57,850 nucleotides of DNA from an uncultured Bacilli bacterium (GCA_944332715.1 CALVKN010000004.1:1-57850); one strand, 5' to 3'; shown: positions 45,515-54,616, counted from the stretch's first letter. The notes: a model not told the origin generated them from the letters alone. Made by a program: numbers and translations.

Positions 45515-46238
45515 ACCACAAAATATCAACATTAAAGATTGGCAATTATTAACATCAAAGTATCCCAATAATTTAGAAGAAATTGTAAACAAAATTACAA
45601 GTGGTTATCCTATTCAATATTTAATTGGTAATGTTGAGTTTCTAGATTGCTTAATTGATGTTGATGCTAGAGTTTTAATACCTCGATTTGAAACCGAGTA
45701 TTTAGTATCCCTTGTAATTGATTATGCCAAAAAGCATTTTAATCACAAGATATCAACAATTGATTTAGGTACCGGTAGTGGTTGTATTGCTATTGCTTTA
45801 AAAAAACATTTAAATAGTGATGTAACAGCAGTTGACATATCTCTCGATGCTCTTGAGTTAGCTATTGCAAATTCCAAGAAAAACAACGTGAAAATAGAAT
45901 TTCTTCATCAAGATATGTTAAGTGATTTAGTTAATAATTATGATATTATTATCTCTAATCCACCATATATTCCTCATAATGGATATGTCGAAGATGGCGT
46001 TTTAAAGTACGAACCACATTTAGCTTTGTTTGCGGAAGATAATGGACTTTACTTTTATAAACAAATTATCAACAAGCATTTAAAAAATCTAAATAAACCA
46101 GGGCTTATGGCTTTTGAAATTGGGGATAATGAATCATCAGACTTGCAAAAATTTTTAGATGCTAATACTAATTTAAAATATGAATTTACGAGTGACTTAA
46201 CGGGTCGAACTAGATATTTATTTATATTTAATGAATAA
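45507..46238 (+). CDS. prmC: peptide chain release factor glutamine methyltransferase
   Basis: 243 residues from the ATG at 45507, inside the end of the preceding small gene. SAM motif TIDLGTGSGCIAIAL, the glutamine-amide motif NPPY (IIISNPPYIP) and the IPRFETEYLV segment (usually IPRPETE). Methylates the GGQ glutamine of the release factor made upstream. Weak ribosome site, consistent with coupling. Confidence 0.94.
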   Translation: MNKPQNINIKDWQLLTSKYPNNLEEIVNKITSGYPIQYLIGNVEFLDCLIDVDARVLIPRFETEYLVSLVIDYAKKHFNHKISTIDLGTGSGCIAIALKKHLNSDVTAVDISLDALELAIANSKKNNVKIEFLHQDMLSDLVNNYDIIISNPPYIPHNGYVEDGVLKYEPHLALFAEDNGLYFYKQIINKHLKNLNKPGLMAFEIGDNESSDLQKFLDANTNLKYEFTSDLTGRTRYLFIFNE

Positions 46239-46278
46239 ATATTAAAACGGTTACGCAATATTATTTTAGGTGATAATA

Positions 46279-46788
46279 TTGAAAAAAATAATCATAACAT
46301 TATTCATTGTAACCGTTCTTTTTTGTTTAACCACTAAAACTTCTGGAGAAGTTTTAATTCCTAGTAATGCTATTAGATTTCGAATTATTGCTAATAGCAA
46401 TTCTTTAGAAGACCAAGAAATTAAAATAAAAATTCGTGAAGAAATAGAACCAGTCTTTGCAGAAATATTAGAAATTTCCCAATCAAAAGAAGAAACTAAA
46501 GAACTTATTGATCAAAATATTCCTATATTTGAGAGTATTCTCAATAAATATGACATCGATTATACAATTAATTACGGTAATAATTATTTCCCTGAAAAGG
46601 AATATAAAGGTATAGTATATCCTGAAGGAAATTATGAATCATTAGTAATTACTTTAGGCTCAGGTTTAGGAGAAAATTGGTGGTGCGTCTTATTTCCACC
46701 ACTTTGTTTACTAGAAGCTACTGAAGAAGAGACCAATTCCACTAATTACACCTTTTATATTAAGGAAGTATTAGAAAAGTTTTCATAA
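46279..46788 (+). CDS. spoIIR: stage II sporulation protein R
   Basis: 169 residues from a TTG at 46279 (AGGTGAT 6 nt before; GTG at 46270 is inside that site). N-terminal hydrophobic signal, then the family core IRFRIIANSNSLEDQEIKIKIREEI and GLGENWWCVLFPPLCLLE. Made in the forespore and secreted to trigger SpoIIGA cleavage of pro-sigma-E in the mother cell. Order prmC-spoIIR-mntP as in Bacillus. Confidence 0.93.
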   Translation: MKKIIITLFIVTVLFCLTTKTSGEVLIPSNAIRFRIIANSNSLEDQEIKIKIREEIEPVFAEILEISQSKEETKELIDQNIPIFESILNKYDIDYTINYGNNYFPEKEYKGIVYPEGNYESLVITLGSGLGENWWCVLFPPLCLLEATEEETNSTNYTFYIKEVLEKFS

Positions 46789-46818
46789 TAACTGCATATA
46801 TTTCCATAGGGTGATTAT

Positions 46819-47355
46819 ATGCAAGAAATAGTATCCATTTTACTTATAGGAATATCCTTATCGATGGATACTTTTTCTTTGTCTTTATCAGTTGGATCAA
46901 TTTCATCACAATCTAAAAATATCAAATTTCTTCCACTTTTTGTAGGAACATTTCACTTCTTCATGCCATTACTTGGAAATATAATTGGTTTGGGTATTAT
47001 TAATTTGTTAAATCTAGCCAGCAATATTATTTTAGGCTCCGTTTTAATAATTTTAGGAATAAATTTAGCAATTCATTACTTTAAAGATGAAACTGCCGAA
47101 ATAAACTTAAACTTACTAGGTATCATTATTTTTGCTTTAAGTGTATCCATTGATAGTTTTTCAGTAGGTCTAGGTATTAACGATATTACTGACAATTATT
47201 TTTTAGCCAGTATAATATTTGCACTTTGTAGTGCTTCTTTTACATATCTAGGAATAATTATTGGTAAATATAGTAACAAAATTATTGGAAAGTACGCCAT
47301 AATTTTGGGTATTTTGCTATTGCTCTTTTTAGGAATATTTCACCTTTTCATTTAA
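46819..47355 (+). CDS. mntP: manganese efflux pump MntP
   Basis: 178 residues with six predicted membrane helices in two halves. Metal-site repeats SLSMDTFSLSLSVG and LSVSIDSFSVGLG occur at the same place in each half. Exports Mn2+; often under a Mn riboswitch, but none is seen upstream. GGGTGAT precedes ATG. Confidence 0.85.
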   Translation: MQEIVSILLIGISLSMDTFSLSLSVGSISSQSKNIKFLPLFVGTFHFFMPLLGNIIGLGIINLLNLASNIILGSVLIILGINLAIHYFKDETAEINLNLLGIIIFALSVSIDSFSVGLGINDITDNYFLASIIFALCSASFTYLGIIIGKYSNKIIGKYAIILGILLLLFLGIFHLFI

Positions 47356-47384
47356 AAATGGTATAATATTCGCAGGTGAGTTAA

Positions 47385-48275
47385 ATGACTACATTTGATG
47401 ATATCTTAAAAGAATTGTGCACCGAAAAAAACATTAAACTAACTAAAATATCTAAAAATTGGATTAATGTATTAGAACGTGATAAAGAGATTCACTACAT
47501 AGTTGGTCATAAATTTGATTTAAATAATAGTGCACTTGCTACAATTCTTGATGATAAATATGCTTTTTATGAATTAATGGAATTAAAAAATAATCCTATA
47601 ATAAAACATCATATTATATTTAAAAACTATGATAAATTATATATTAAAAATTTATTTGAAAAATACAATAATAATATAGTAATTAAGGCAAATTTAGGAA
47701 CATGCGGTAAAGAAGTTTTTAATACTAAAACTTTAAATGAAACTTATGAACTACTTGATAAATTATTAATAAAAAACTATTCGTTAAGTATATGTCCTTA
47801 CATTGATATTAAAAATGAATATCGTGTTATCATTTTAGATGGCCAAATAATGCTTATTTATGGTAAAATAAAACCTGCAGTAATTGGCGATGGCAAAAAA
47901 TCTATCGCCGAATTATTAAAAGAGTTTAATCCCCATTTTTTCAACAATAAGTTAAATTTACCCGAAACAGTTTTAAAAAGTGGCGAAAAATACGAATACA
48001 ATTGGCAATTTAATTTATCGAAAGGTGCTAATATATTTATGGATATTCCTGAATTCTTAGAAAAACGTATTAGCACTCTTGCCCAAAAAGTTGCTAGTGA
48101 AATAAATATCCGTTTTTGCAGTATTGACATAATAATAACAAATGATGATAATATATATTTAATGGAAGCCAATAGCGGAGTTATGATGGATAATTTTTTA
48201 AATATTCATCCTAAAGGCAAAAATATTGCCAAACTTATTTATGGAATTGCTATAAATAAAATGTTTGAAAAATAA
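47385..48275 (+). CDS. ATP-grasp domain ligase, RimK/cyanophycin synthetase-like
   Basis: 296 residues. ATP-grasp elements: NNNIVIKANLGTCGKEVF (lysine for ATP), SICPYIDIKNEYRVIILDGQ, KPAVIGDGKKSIAELL (the GDGK loop seen in cyanophycin synthetase and glutathione ligases) and SIDIIITNDDNIYLMEANSG (Mg site). It probably joins a carboxylate to an amine, but substrate cannot be deduced. Lies between mntP and murA. Confidence 0.8.
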   Translation: MTTFDDILKELCTEKNIKLTKISKNWINVLERDKEIHYIVGHKFDLNNSALATILDDKYAFYELMELKNNPIIKHHIIFKNYDKLYIKNLFEKYNNNIVIKANLGTCGKEVFNTKTLNETYELLDKLLIKNYSLSICPYIDIKNEYRVIILDGQIMLIYGKIKPAVIGDGKKSIAELLKEFNPHFFNNKLNLPETVLKSGEKYEYNWQFNLSKGANIFMDIPEFLEKRISTLAQKVASEINIRFCSIDIIITNDDNIYLMEANSGVMMDNFLNIHPKGKNIAKLIYGIAINKMFEK

Positions 48276-48295
48276 AATATATTGGAGGCGAACTT

Positions 48296-49549
48296 ATGAA
48301 AAAAATTATTATTGAAGGAAATCATCCTTTAAGTGGAACTATAAAAATAGGAGGAGCTAAAAATAGTGTCGTAGCATTAATACCTGCTGCTATACTTGCT
48401 GATGGTAATGTTAAAATATCCAATGTACCTAATATTTCCGATAAAGATGCATTGATAGAAATATTAAAACTATTAAATGTTTCAGTTAAAAAAAGCAGTA
48501 GTATTATAGAAATAGATCCAAGTAACATCAAAAATACTTTAATTCCTGAAAATTTAAGTAACAAACTTCGAGCATCATACTATTTTATGGGGGCTCTACT
48601 TACTAGATTTAAGCATGTTGAAATGTACTTTCCCGGTGGATGTAACATTGGGTCACGTCCTATCGACCTACATTTAAAAGGATTTGAAGCCCTTGGAGCA
48701 ACAATTACTAAAGAAGACAGTAAATATACAATTACTGCTGAAGAACTTCGTGGTGCCGAAATTATGCTTGACTTTGCATCAGTTGGTGCTACTATAAATT
48801 TGATGATTGCTGCAACGATGGCTAAAGGAACTACACATATTTATAATGCGGCCAGGGAAGCAGAAATAAGCAATATTGCTGAATTACTCAATAATATGGG
48901 AGCCAAAATTACTGGGGCTGGTACTGAAGAAATAACTATCGAAGGTGTAGATAAACTTCATGGAGCGGAAATAAAAGTAATACCTGATCGAATTGAAGCT
49001 GGAACTTACATCATTATGGGAGCTTTACTTGGAGATAATCTAACTATCGAAGGAATGATTCCTGAACACAATATTTTACTTTTAAATAAATTACAAGAAA
49101 TGGGAGTAAACTTTAAACTCCAAAACCATAAAATTATTCTAAATAAAAGTAATAACCTAAAACCAACCAATGTAAGAACAGCAGTTTATCCTGGATTTCC
49201 TACTGACTTAGGGCAACCAATGGCCGTTTTACTTACTCAAGCAAATGGAATATCCTTATTTGAAGAAACAATTTGGGAAAATAGAATGGGGCATGTAAAA
49301 TACCTAAATATGATGGGAGCAAATATCGAAGCTGAAAGACAACACGCCAAAATTACGGGACCAACTCCATTACATGGCGAAGAAATTACTGCAACTGATC
49401 TTCGAGCTGGTGCTGCTTTAGTCACTGCAGGTTTAATTGCAAAAGGTACAACCGTTATAAGTGATGCTGAACATATTCTTCGTGGTTATGAAAGAATTAT
49501 CAACAAATTATCATCAGTTGGTGCTAATATTAAAATTGTTGAAGTATAA
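48296..49549 (+). CDS. murA: UDP-N-acetylglucosamine 1-carboxyvinyltransferase
   Basis: 417 residues. GGAKNSVVALI near residue 19 and the catalytic cysteine in PGGCNIGSRPIDLHL (the fosfomycin target) are present, so fosfomycin sensitivity is expected in principle. First committed step of peptidoglycan synthesis, PEP addition to UDP-GlcNAc. TTGGAGGCGAA precedes ATG. In Bacillus, murAA is likewise close to spoIID-spoIIQ. Confidence 0.96.
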   Translation: MKKIIIEGNHPLSGTIKIGGAKNSVVALIPAAILADGNVKISNVPNISDKDALIEILKLLNVSVKKSSSIIEIDPSNIKNTLIPENLSNKLRASYYFMGALLTRFKHVEMYFPGGCNIGSRPIDLHLKGFEALGATITKEDSKYTITAEELRGAEIMLDFASVGATINLMIAATMAKGTTHIYNAAREAEISNIAELLNNMGAKITGAGTEEITIEGVDKLHGAEIKVIPDRIEAGTYIIMGALLGDNLTIEGMIPEHNILLLNKLQEMGVNFKLQNHKIILNKSNNLKPTNVRTAVYPGFPTDLGQPMAVLLTQANGISLFEETIWENRMGHVKYLNMMGANIEAERQHAKITGPTPLHGEEITATDLRAGAALVTAGLIAKGTTVISDAEHILRGYERIINKLSSVGANIKIVEV

Positions 49550-49587
49550 TGTAAAGAGCAATCTTTACTTTTTTCTTGGGGGTAAAT

Positions 49588-50274
49588 ATGAAAAGAAGAT
49601 ATAAGTTATTACTAATTATTACACTCGGAGCATTACTTACATTCCTAATAAATTTCATTACTGTCAAAGATAAAATTAATTTAGTTAGTCTCGGTGATGG
49701 TTTTAGTTTAGGTATGACTCCCTATAATGTAGCAGGCCCAAGTTTTAATGATTATCTAAAAGAAAATATTGAAAGCCAAAATAAATTAGGATCTTATAAC
49801 AACGAATTTTCCATTGCTCACTTAAGAATACATGAACTAAACGACTATTTAGAAGACAATACCTTGGGAAAATTTACAAGAGTTCCCATTAAACAAACAA
49901 TTGCTTCTTCTGATATTATTACTTTAAGCATCGGCTTAGATGAATTTGCAGATCTTTCCCTTCAAAATAATTTAACAACTGAAGCTATGGATAACTACTT
50001 AAAAGAAATAGAAATATTTTTAAAAACAATTAGAGAATTTTATGACAAAAAAATAATCATCATTGGTCTTTACCCGGCCTATAAATTTGATCAAAAAGAT
50101 GCAATCGAAATAAATTCTTCGCTAAAAAAGATTTGTGGTAAGTATGATGCCTATTTTCTTGATATAATTGCCTATCACTTGAATAAAGCATATTATTTAG
50201 ATAAAACAAGTTATTATCTAAATTATGAAGCCCATCAAAAAATTGCTGAAGAATTGCTGCAAATGTTAAATTAA
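49588..50274 (+). CDS. SGNH-hydrolase-like exported protein
   Basis: 228 residues from the ATG at 49588 (TTGGGGG upstream). One N-terminal hydrophobic helix (residues 7-23). Then a possible SGNH/GDSL block I, VSLGDGFSLGMTPYN, in which the catalytic serine of GDSL reads glycine; block III-like LSIGLDEF (instead of GxND) and a late H (YEAHQKIAEELL). So an SGNH fold is suggested but catalysis is doubtful unless the later serine serves. Extracellular. Function unknown. Confidence 0.6.
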   Translation: MKRRYKLLLIITLGALLTFLINFITVKDKINLVSLGDGFSLGMTPYNVAGPSFNDYLKENIESQNKLGSYNNEFSIAHLRIHELNDYLEDNTLGKFTRVPIKQTIASSDIITLSIGLDEFADLSLQNNLTTEAMDNYLKEIEIFLKTIREFYDKKIIIIGLYPAYKFDQKDAIEINSSLKKICGKYDAYFLDIIAYHLNKAYYLDKTSYYLNYEAHQKIAEELLQMLN

Positions 50275-50329
50275 ATTACATTATCTTGCAAATAACGTAT
50301 AATTGTGATATCTTAAACTTGAGGTAAAC

Positions 50330-51037
50330 ATGAAAAATAATTTTAGTAATTTTGTAAAAATAATATGTATAATAATAGGTATTGTATTAGTAGTTTGGTT
50401 AGTATTTGCCCTCATTACAAGAAATGACTATTCGAGCAATCACCAATCTAGTCCCCAAGTTGAAGAGGATGAATTCATTTCTGTTGTTGAAAGTGAATTA
50501 GTAACAATATTTTCCTACATCAATAATACTAAAGAAAGTGAAAACTTAGCATGCCAAACCTTAGGCACTAATTTAGAATATAGCGTAACTTCAAATGATA
50601 ATTTCTTTGATTATTACGGCCCATTAATAATGGATTGTCTATATGACAAAAAATATCCAGTCATTTTATATAATACAGATTTAAATTATAAAATAATTAG
50701 TGAAGAAGAATGGAATACTTACGAAAATTATTTTGTTAATTTATCAGAATTAAATTCAATAAAGGATATATATACTGTAGATATTTTAAACAACTATACG
50801 GAAGAAGATTTAAATAATATTGATTATTACATTGATGCAAACTATAAAATTGCTTATCCAATATTAAATAACCCAATTAAAAATAATATTACATATAAAG
50901 TAGATAGAATTTTTAAAAAGGGTAATTGTTACATTGCAAAAATAATAGCAAACATAAACGATAAAACGTATCATGGAGATTTAAAAATAAATATAGTTGA
51001 TGAACATTGTCAGTACGAACCATTAATATTTTATTAA
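50330..51037 (+). CDS. membrane-anchored protein of unknown function
   Basis: 235 residues. N-terminal helix (residues about 8-28), short Ser-rich linker, then an extracellular region with Asn/Tyr-rich sequence and four cysteines (CQTLGT, MDCLYDK, GNCYIAK, EHCQYE) that could pair. No known domain recognised. GAGG precedes ATG. Follows the SGNH-like gene after a 55-nt gap with a weak promoter-like sequence. Confidence 0.6.
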   Translation: MKNNFSNFVKIICIIIGIVLVVWLVFALITRNDYSSNHQSSPQVEEDEFISVVESELVTIFSYINNTKESENLACQTLGTNLEYSVTSNDNFFDYYGPLIMDCLYDKKYPVILYNTDLNYKIISEEEWNTYENYFVNLSELNSIKDIYTVDILNNYTEEDLNNIDYYIDANYKIAYPILNNPIKNNITYKVDRIFKKGNCYIAKIIANINDKTYHGDLKINIVDEHCQYEPLIFY

Positions 51038-51040
51038 AAT

Positions 51041-51068
51041 TTGACAAATAAATTGTTTATGATATAAT
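51041..51068 (+). promoter_or_regulatory. strong promoter for the 277-residue unknown
   Basis: TTGACA (51041-51046), 16-nt spacer, TATAAT (51063-51068) with TGA before it. Confidence 0.8.
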
Positions 51069-51094
51069 ATCAGGCAATTTAAGGGGGGAAAATT

Positions 51095-51928
51095 ATGATT
51101 AAATTAGAACATATTTCAACAAATGAATTAATGAAAGATTTGTTTTGGCAAATGCATAATCAAAACAACGCAGCAACTAATGCATATAAAATAATTAAAA
51201 AATATAATATTAAAGATTTTGGAAAATTAAAAGAAGTTTTAGAAAAACATGGAATAAATAATGATTATTTACAAGTAGTCTTATCTAGAATGACAAAAAA
51301 GTTAGACCAATTTAATTCTAAAAATATGGATTTGCAAATTTTTTCTTTTGAAAATTATGAAGATGAAAAAACAAGCAAAACAGATAGAGAAATTACTGGA
51401 GAACAATTATTAATATCAAACCCATTAGTTCCTAGTTGTAATATTTTAGAAGCAAGATTAGAAAATTTTGATATTGCTTCCATCAAACATATGCTTTCTC
51501 ATATAGATTCTAAAGGTAATAATGTTATAACAAGTATTCGAGGAATTGGTAAAACCTCTGCTCAAGCAATTTATAAAGCGGTAGAATTTTACGATGCTCA
51601 AATTGCCCGGCAAAGTAAAGAAACAGATAATAAAGAGGCTAATCTTTTTTGGTTAAATGCCGATGAAAAAGCCGATGCTTTAATTTTGGGTAACGAACCA
51701 ATTGAAGAATCTATGGAATATATTGCTAAAAATGCTGAGGAAATGATATGGGGATATTTAACATTAGCTCAAAGACAAAAGATATTAGAAATGTTAAAAA
51801 GAGATGATCGATATGGAAATATCATATTTAATAAGCTTTATAATGCAATTGCTAATTATGTAACTTTACAAGAAGCGGAAAAAGGATTAATAAAAACTAG
51901 AGCAATTGACAGATTTATTGTTAAATAA
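51095..51928 (+). CDS. protein with a helix-hairpin-helix-like motif, function unknown
   Basis: 277 residues, soluble. Centre (residues about 127-165) reads DIASIKHMLSHIDSKGNN and TSIRGIGKTSAQAIYKAV, which resembles a helix-hairpin-helix or RNA polymerase alpha-CTD-type DNA-binding element. The N-terminal part (YNIKDFGKLKEVLEKHGI) could be a second copy of the same fold. C-terminal half mainly helical. Strong promoter and GGGGGG-containing ribosome site imply good expression. Nothing else identifies a role. Confidence 0.55.
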   Translation: MIKLEHISTNELMKDLFWQMHNQNNAATNAYKIIKKYNIKDFGKLKEVLEKHGINNDYLQVVLSRMTKKLDQFNSKNMDLQIFSFENYEDEKTSKTDREITGEQLLISNPLVPSCNILEARLENFDIASIKHMLSHIDSKGNNVITSIRGIGKTSAQAIYKAVEFYDAQIARQSKETDNKEANLFWLNADEKADALILGNEPIEESMEYIAKNAEEMIWGYLTLAQRQKILEMLKRDDRYGNIIFNKLYNAIANYVTLQEAEKGLIKTRAIDRFIVK

Positions 51929-51962
51929 TATTAATAAAATAAAAAATGGAAAAGTATTTTTC

Positions 51963-52029
51963 TTGCCATAATTAAAAATTATGTTATAATATTAAAAGCG
52001 AATGATTACTATGTCAAAAAAATTGACAT
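51963..52029 (+). promoter_or_regulatory. rpmE promoter and leader hairpin
   Basis: TTGCCA (51963-51968) and extended TATAAT (51985-51990), spacer 16. The transcript leader then has ATGTCAA (52011-52017) and TTGACAT (52023-52029), a perfect 7-bp stem ending 5-6 nt before the ribosome site. Confidence 0.65.
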
Positions 52030-52045
52030 GGCGGAAGGAGAGAAA

Positions 52046-52258
52046 ATGAAAGCAAATATCCATCCAGAAGTTAAAGATGCTGTAGTTACTTGTGCTTGTG
52101 GAGCAACATTTACTACTCGTTCAACTAAAGATAAAATTGATGTTGAAATTTGCAGTGAATGTCATCCATTCTATACTGGAACACAAGGAAAAGCAAAGAA
52201 AACTGGAAACATTGAAAAATTTAATAAAAAATTTGGTTTAGATAAAGAACAAAAGTAG
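52046..52258 (+). CDS. rpmE: 50S ribosomal protein L31 (zinc-binding form)
   Basis: 70 residues from the ATG at 52046, directly after GGAAGGAGAG; the ATG at 52028 lies upstream of that site. C-A-C in [10 protein letters not shown] and CSEC in [12 protein letters not shown] give the zinc-binding C+ form, so a Zur-controlled partner without cysteines might exist elsewhere. Confidence 0.94.
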   Translation: MKANIHPEVKDAVVTCACGATFTTRSTKDKIDVEICSECHPFYTGTQGKAKKTGNIEKFNKKFGLDKEQK

Positions 52259-52277
52259 TAATGCTTTTGTTTTTTTC
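52250..52277 (+). terminator. rpmE terminator
   Basis: CAAAAG and CTTTTG arms flank the stop codon, then seven T. Confidence 0.7.
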
Positions 52278-52305
52278 AATATTTTAGTATAATTATTTTA
52301 GGGAG

Positions 52306-52764
52306 ATGATTAAAATAAAAATATTTTTAGGAGTAGATCACCAAGGAGTAAAATATAAAGATGATATTGTTGCTTATTTAAAAAGTAATGGTGTTGCTGT
52401 TGAAGCATCAACACTAGAAAACAATCCAACTGATGATTATACTGATTTTGCTTTAGATGTTTGCAAAAAAGTATTAAGTGAAAACGGTTTAGGTATTCTT
52501 GTTTGTGGTTCTGGAATTGGTATGAGTATCGCTGCAAATAAAGTTAAAGGTATTAGATGTGCTCGAGTATTTGATGAAAATGATGCTTTTACTGCCAAAA
52601 ACCATAATGGTGCCAATGTCATTGCTTTTGGAATTAACCTAAGTTTAGATACAATTTATAAAATAATTGATACCTTTATTGCTACCAAAAATCCTTGTGA
52701 AGAAAGACACCTAAGAAGAATAGAAAAGATAAATAAAATAGAAGCAGGCAATTATGAATTATGA
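52306..52764 (+). CDS. rpiB: ribose-5-phosphate isomerase B
   Basis: 152 residues. VDHQGVKYKDDI (usually SDHAG), VCGSGIGMSIAANK with the catalytic cysteine, and NGANVIAFG. Interconverts ribose 5-phosphate and ribulose 5-phosphate in the pentose pathway. The ATG at 52306 directly abuts GGGAG, giving no usual spacing; no better in-frame start exists nearby, so the exact start is uncertain. Confidence 0.9.
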   Translation: MIKIKIFLGVDHQGVKYKDDIVAYLKSNGVAVEASTLENNPTDDYTDFALDVCKKVLSENGLGILVCGSGIGMSIAANKVKGIRCARVFDENDAFTAKNHNGANVIAFGINLSLDTIYKIIDTFIATKNPCEERHLRRIEKINKIEAGNYEL

Positions 52765-52936
52765 GATAATTTTATACATAATATTTACTTTTATTGCTGC
52801 ATTTGCCATCTCTGGAATTAATTTTAATGGTATCGTTAAAAAAGGTAAAATTCTTGAAGCTCGTGTTTTAGTAATTGTTTTAAGTCTTTCCTTAGGTTAT
52901 CTTTTAACAAATTTTGTTATTGCATTTATAAACTAG
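52754..52936 (+). CDS. ywzB: DUF1146/YwzB-like small membrane protein
   Basis: 60 residues with two hydrophobic helices (about 4-22 and 38-58) around a short basic loop containing GIVKKGKILEARVL, as in YwzB. The start overlaps the rpiB stop. Close to spoIID and murA as in Bacillus. Function unknown. Confidence 0.7.
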   Translation: MNYEIILYIIFTFIAAFAISGINFNGIVKKGKILEARVLVIVLSLSLGYLLTNFVIAFIN

Positions 52937-52979
52937 TATAAAATTAATATAAAAAACATACAATTAATGAGGCAAGAAT

Positions 52980-53885
52980 ATGCAAAATAAATATTTAATT
53001 GTAGTCATAATTATTTTAAGTATTGTAACTATAATAAGCAGTCCTAAAAAAAGTGAGACTGCTTATTTTAATGATGAAGAAATTGAAGTTACTATTAAAG
53101 ATTCTACCAGCAACGAAGAAACCAAATTAAATTTAGAAGAATATATCATTGGTGTTGTTGCGGGTGAAATGCCTGCATCATTTGAAGTCGATGCCCTAAA
53201 AGCGCAAGCAATAGCAGCCAGAAGTTATGCCTTATCAAAAATTAATACTGCAACGACAAGTTATGATTTACTAACTGATGTTACTAATCAAGTTTATATT
53301 ACAACTACTGATATGCAGGAAAAATGGGGTAGTGATTATGAATATTATTATAATCGTATTAAAGATGCGGTTTTAGAAACAAAAGATTTGGTAATGGAAT
53401 ATGATGGTGAGGTTATTAGTGCATACTATTTTGCCATGAGCAATGGCTATACAGAAGATGCATCTTTAGTCTTTGGAGAAACCCACGATTATTTAGAAAG
53501 TGTTGATTCTACGTGGGATGAAAATGTTAAAAATTTTGAAGTAACTACCACTTTTTCTAAAGAAGAATTTTGTGAAAAACTAAGTCTTGATTGTTCTAAT
53601 ATAGCCATTGAAAACATAGTTCGTAGTGCTACTAATCGTGTTAATTCTATAACTATTAATAATCAAGAATTTAAAGGTACAAAAATACGTAGTTTACTAA
53701 ATCTTCGTTCAACAGATTTTGATATCGACATAACTGATAAAGTAACAATTACCACCAAAGGATATGGTCATGGGGTAGGAATGAGTCAGTACGGGGCTAA
53801 TGAAATGGCTAAAAAAGGTTACACTTATGAAGAAATCTTGAATTATTACTATAAAGGTATCGATATTGTTAAAATAAATGTATAA
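52980..53885 (+). CDS. spoIID: stage II sporulation protein D
   Basis: 301 residues. Signal helix at 3-20, then SpoIID domain: VVAGEMPASFEVDALKAQAIA contains the catalytic glutamate (GEMP..F) and ...ARSYAL; YYFAMSNGYTEDASLVFG and GYGHGVGMSQYGANEMA follow. A lytic transglycosylase needed for septal peptidoglycan thinning and engulfment with SpoIIM and SpoIIP. GAGG precedes ATG. Confidence 0.94.
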   Translation: MQNKYLIVVIIILSIVTIISSPKKSETAYFNDEEIEVTIKDSTSNEETKLNLEEYIIGVVAGEMPASFEVDALKAQAIAARSYALSKINTATTSYDLLTDVTNQVYITTTDMQEKWGSDYEYYYNRIKDAVLETKDLVMEYDGEVISAYYFAMSNGYTEDASLVFGETHDYLESVDSTWDENVKNFEVTTTFSKEEFCEKLSLDCSNIAIENIVRSATNRVNSITINNQEFKGTKIRSLLNLRSTDFDIDITDKVTITTKGYGHGVGMSQYGANEMAKKGYTYEEILNYYYKGIDIVKINV

Positions 53886-53927
53886 AAACAAAAAATAATT
53901 CTCATACTTTAATTAGGATGGTGAATT

Positions 53928-54569
53928 ATGAAAAAAAGAAAGTTAAAGGGATTTGTTTTACCAACAGTATATGTCTTAGTAATTGGGGTATTATTTATTA
54001 GTGTTTCATTCTTAGGAAGTGCACTTCAAAACCAGCTTAATTATGCTAGTGATTTATCAGTAGGTGCACTGGAAGATGGGGTAACACCAGTAATTAAAAA
54101 CGAAGAAAATGTTGAAAGTGCCGTAATTAAAAAGCCATTTACATCAGAAAGTGTAAGTGTTAGCAAATCATATTATAGCAAAGATGATGATGAAGCAACT
54201 CAACAAGGTTCCCTAGTTTATTATGAACAAACATACTTACAAAATAGTGGAATACTTTATTCTTCCAATGAAGTATTTGATTGTTTAAGTGTCTATGATG
54301 GAACAGTTACAAATGTTAGCGAAGATGAAATATTAGGAAAATTTGTTGAGGTAACTCATAATCCAAATTTAAAAACTGTCTACTATAGTTTAAGTGAAGT
54401 AAATGTTAAAAAAGACGATTTAGTAACTACTGGAAGCCTTATTGGTAAAAGTGGAGATAACCTTCTAGATGGTGAAACAGAAAACTGCCTATTATTTGAA
54501 GTTTATTACAATGGTAATACAATTGATCCAGATACCTTCTATACAATGAATATTGAAGATTTAAATTAA
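53928..54569 (+). CDS. spoIIQ: SpoIIQ-like degenerate M23 peptidase
   Basis: 213 residues with one N-terminal membrane helix (about 9-28) and a LytM/M23 fold (GTVTNVSEDEILGKFVEVTH, TVYYSLSEVNVKKDDLVTTG, IGKSGDN). The usual metal ligands, H...D and the late HxH, are not seen (the last part reads NCLLFEVYY), so it is probably not a peptidase. Bacillus SpoIIQ lacks one ligand as well and acts as a channel/anchor with SpoIIIAH. Lies between spoIID and spoIIID, as in Bacillus. Confidence 0.8.
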   Translation: MKKRKLKGFVLPTVYVLVIGVLFISVSFLGSALQNQLNYASDLSVGALEDGVTPVIKNEENVESAVIKKPFTSESVSVSKSYYSKDDDEATQQGSLVYYEQTYLQNSGILYSSNEVFDCLSVYDGTVTNVSEDEILGKFVEVTHNPNLKTVYYSLSEVNVKKDDLVTTGSLIGKSGDNLLDGETENCLLFEVYYNGNTIDPDTFYTMNIEDLN

Positions 54570-54579
54570 TAAAAAGAAT

Positions 54580-54605
54580 CCCTTAATAATATAATTTATT
54601 AAGGG
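54580..54605 (+). promoter_or_regulatory. hairpin covering the spoIIID ribosome site
   Basis: CCCTTAATAA (54580-54589) pairs perfectly with TTATTAAGGG (54596-54605) over a 6-nt loop; AAGGGG, the likely spoIIID ribosome site, is inside the right arm and no T-run follows. It may end spoIIQ or limit spoIIID translation. Confidence 0.55.
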
Positions 54606-54616
54606 GTTGTTTGGTT

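Noticed and set aside
47356..47384. Manganese riboswitch for mntP
   Set aside because: Neither upstream nor downstream gaps are long enough or contain the yybP-ykoY motif.
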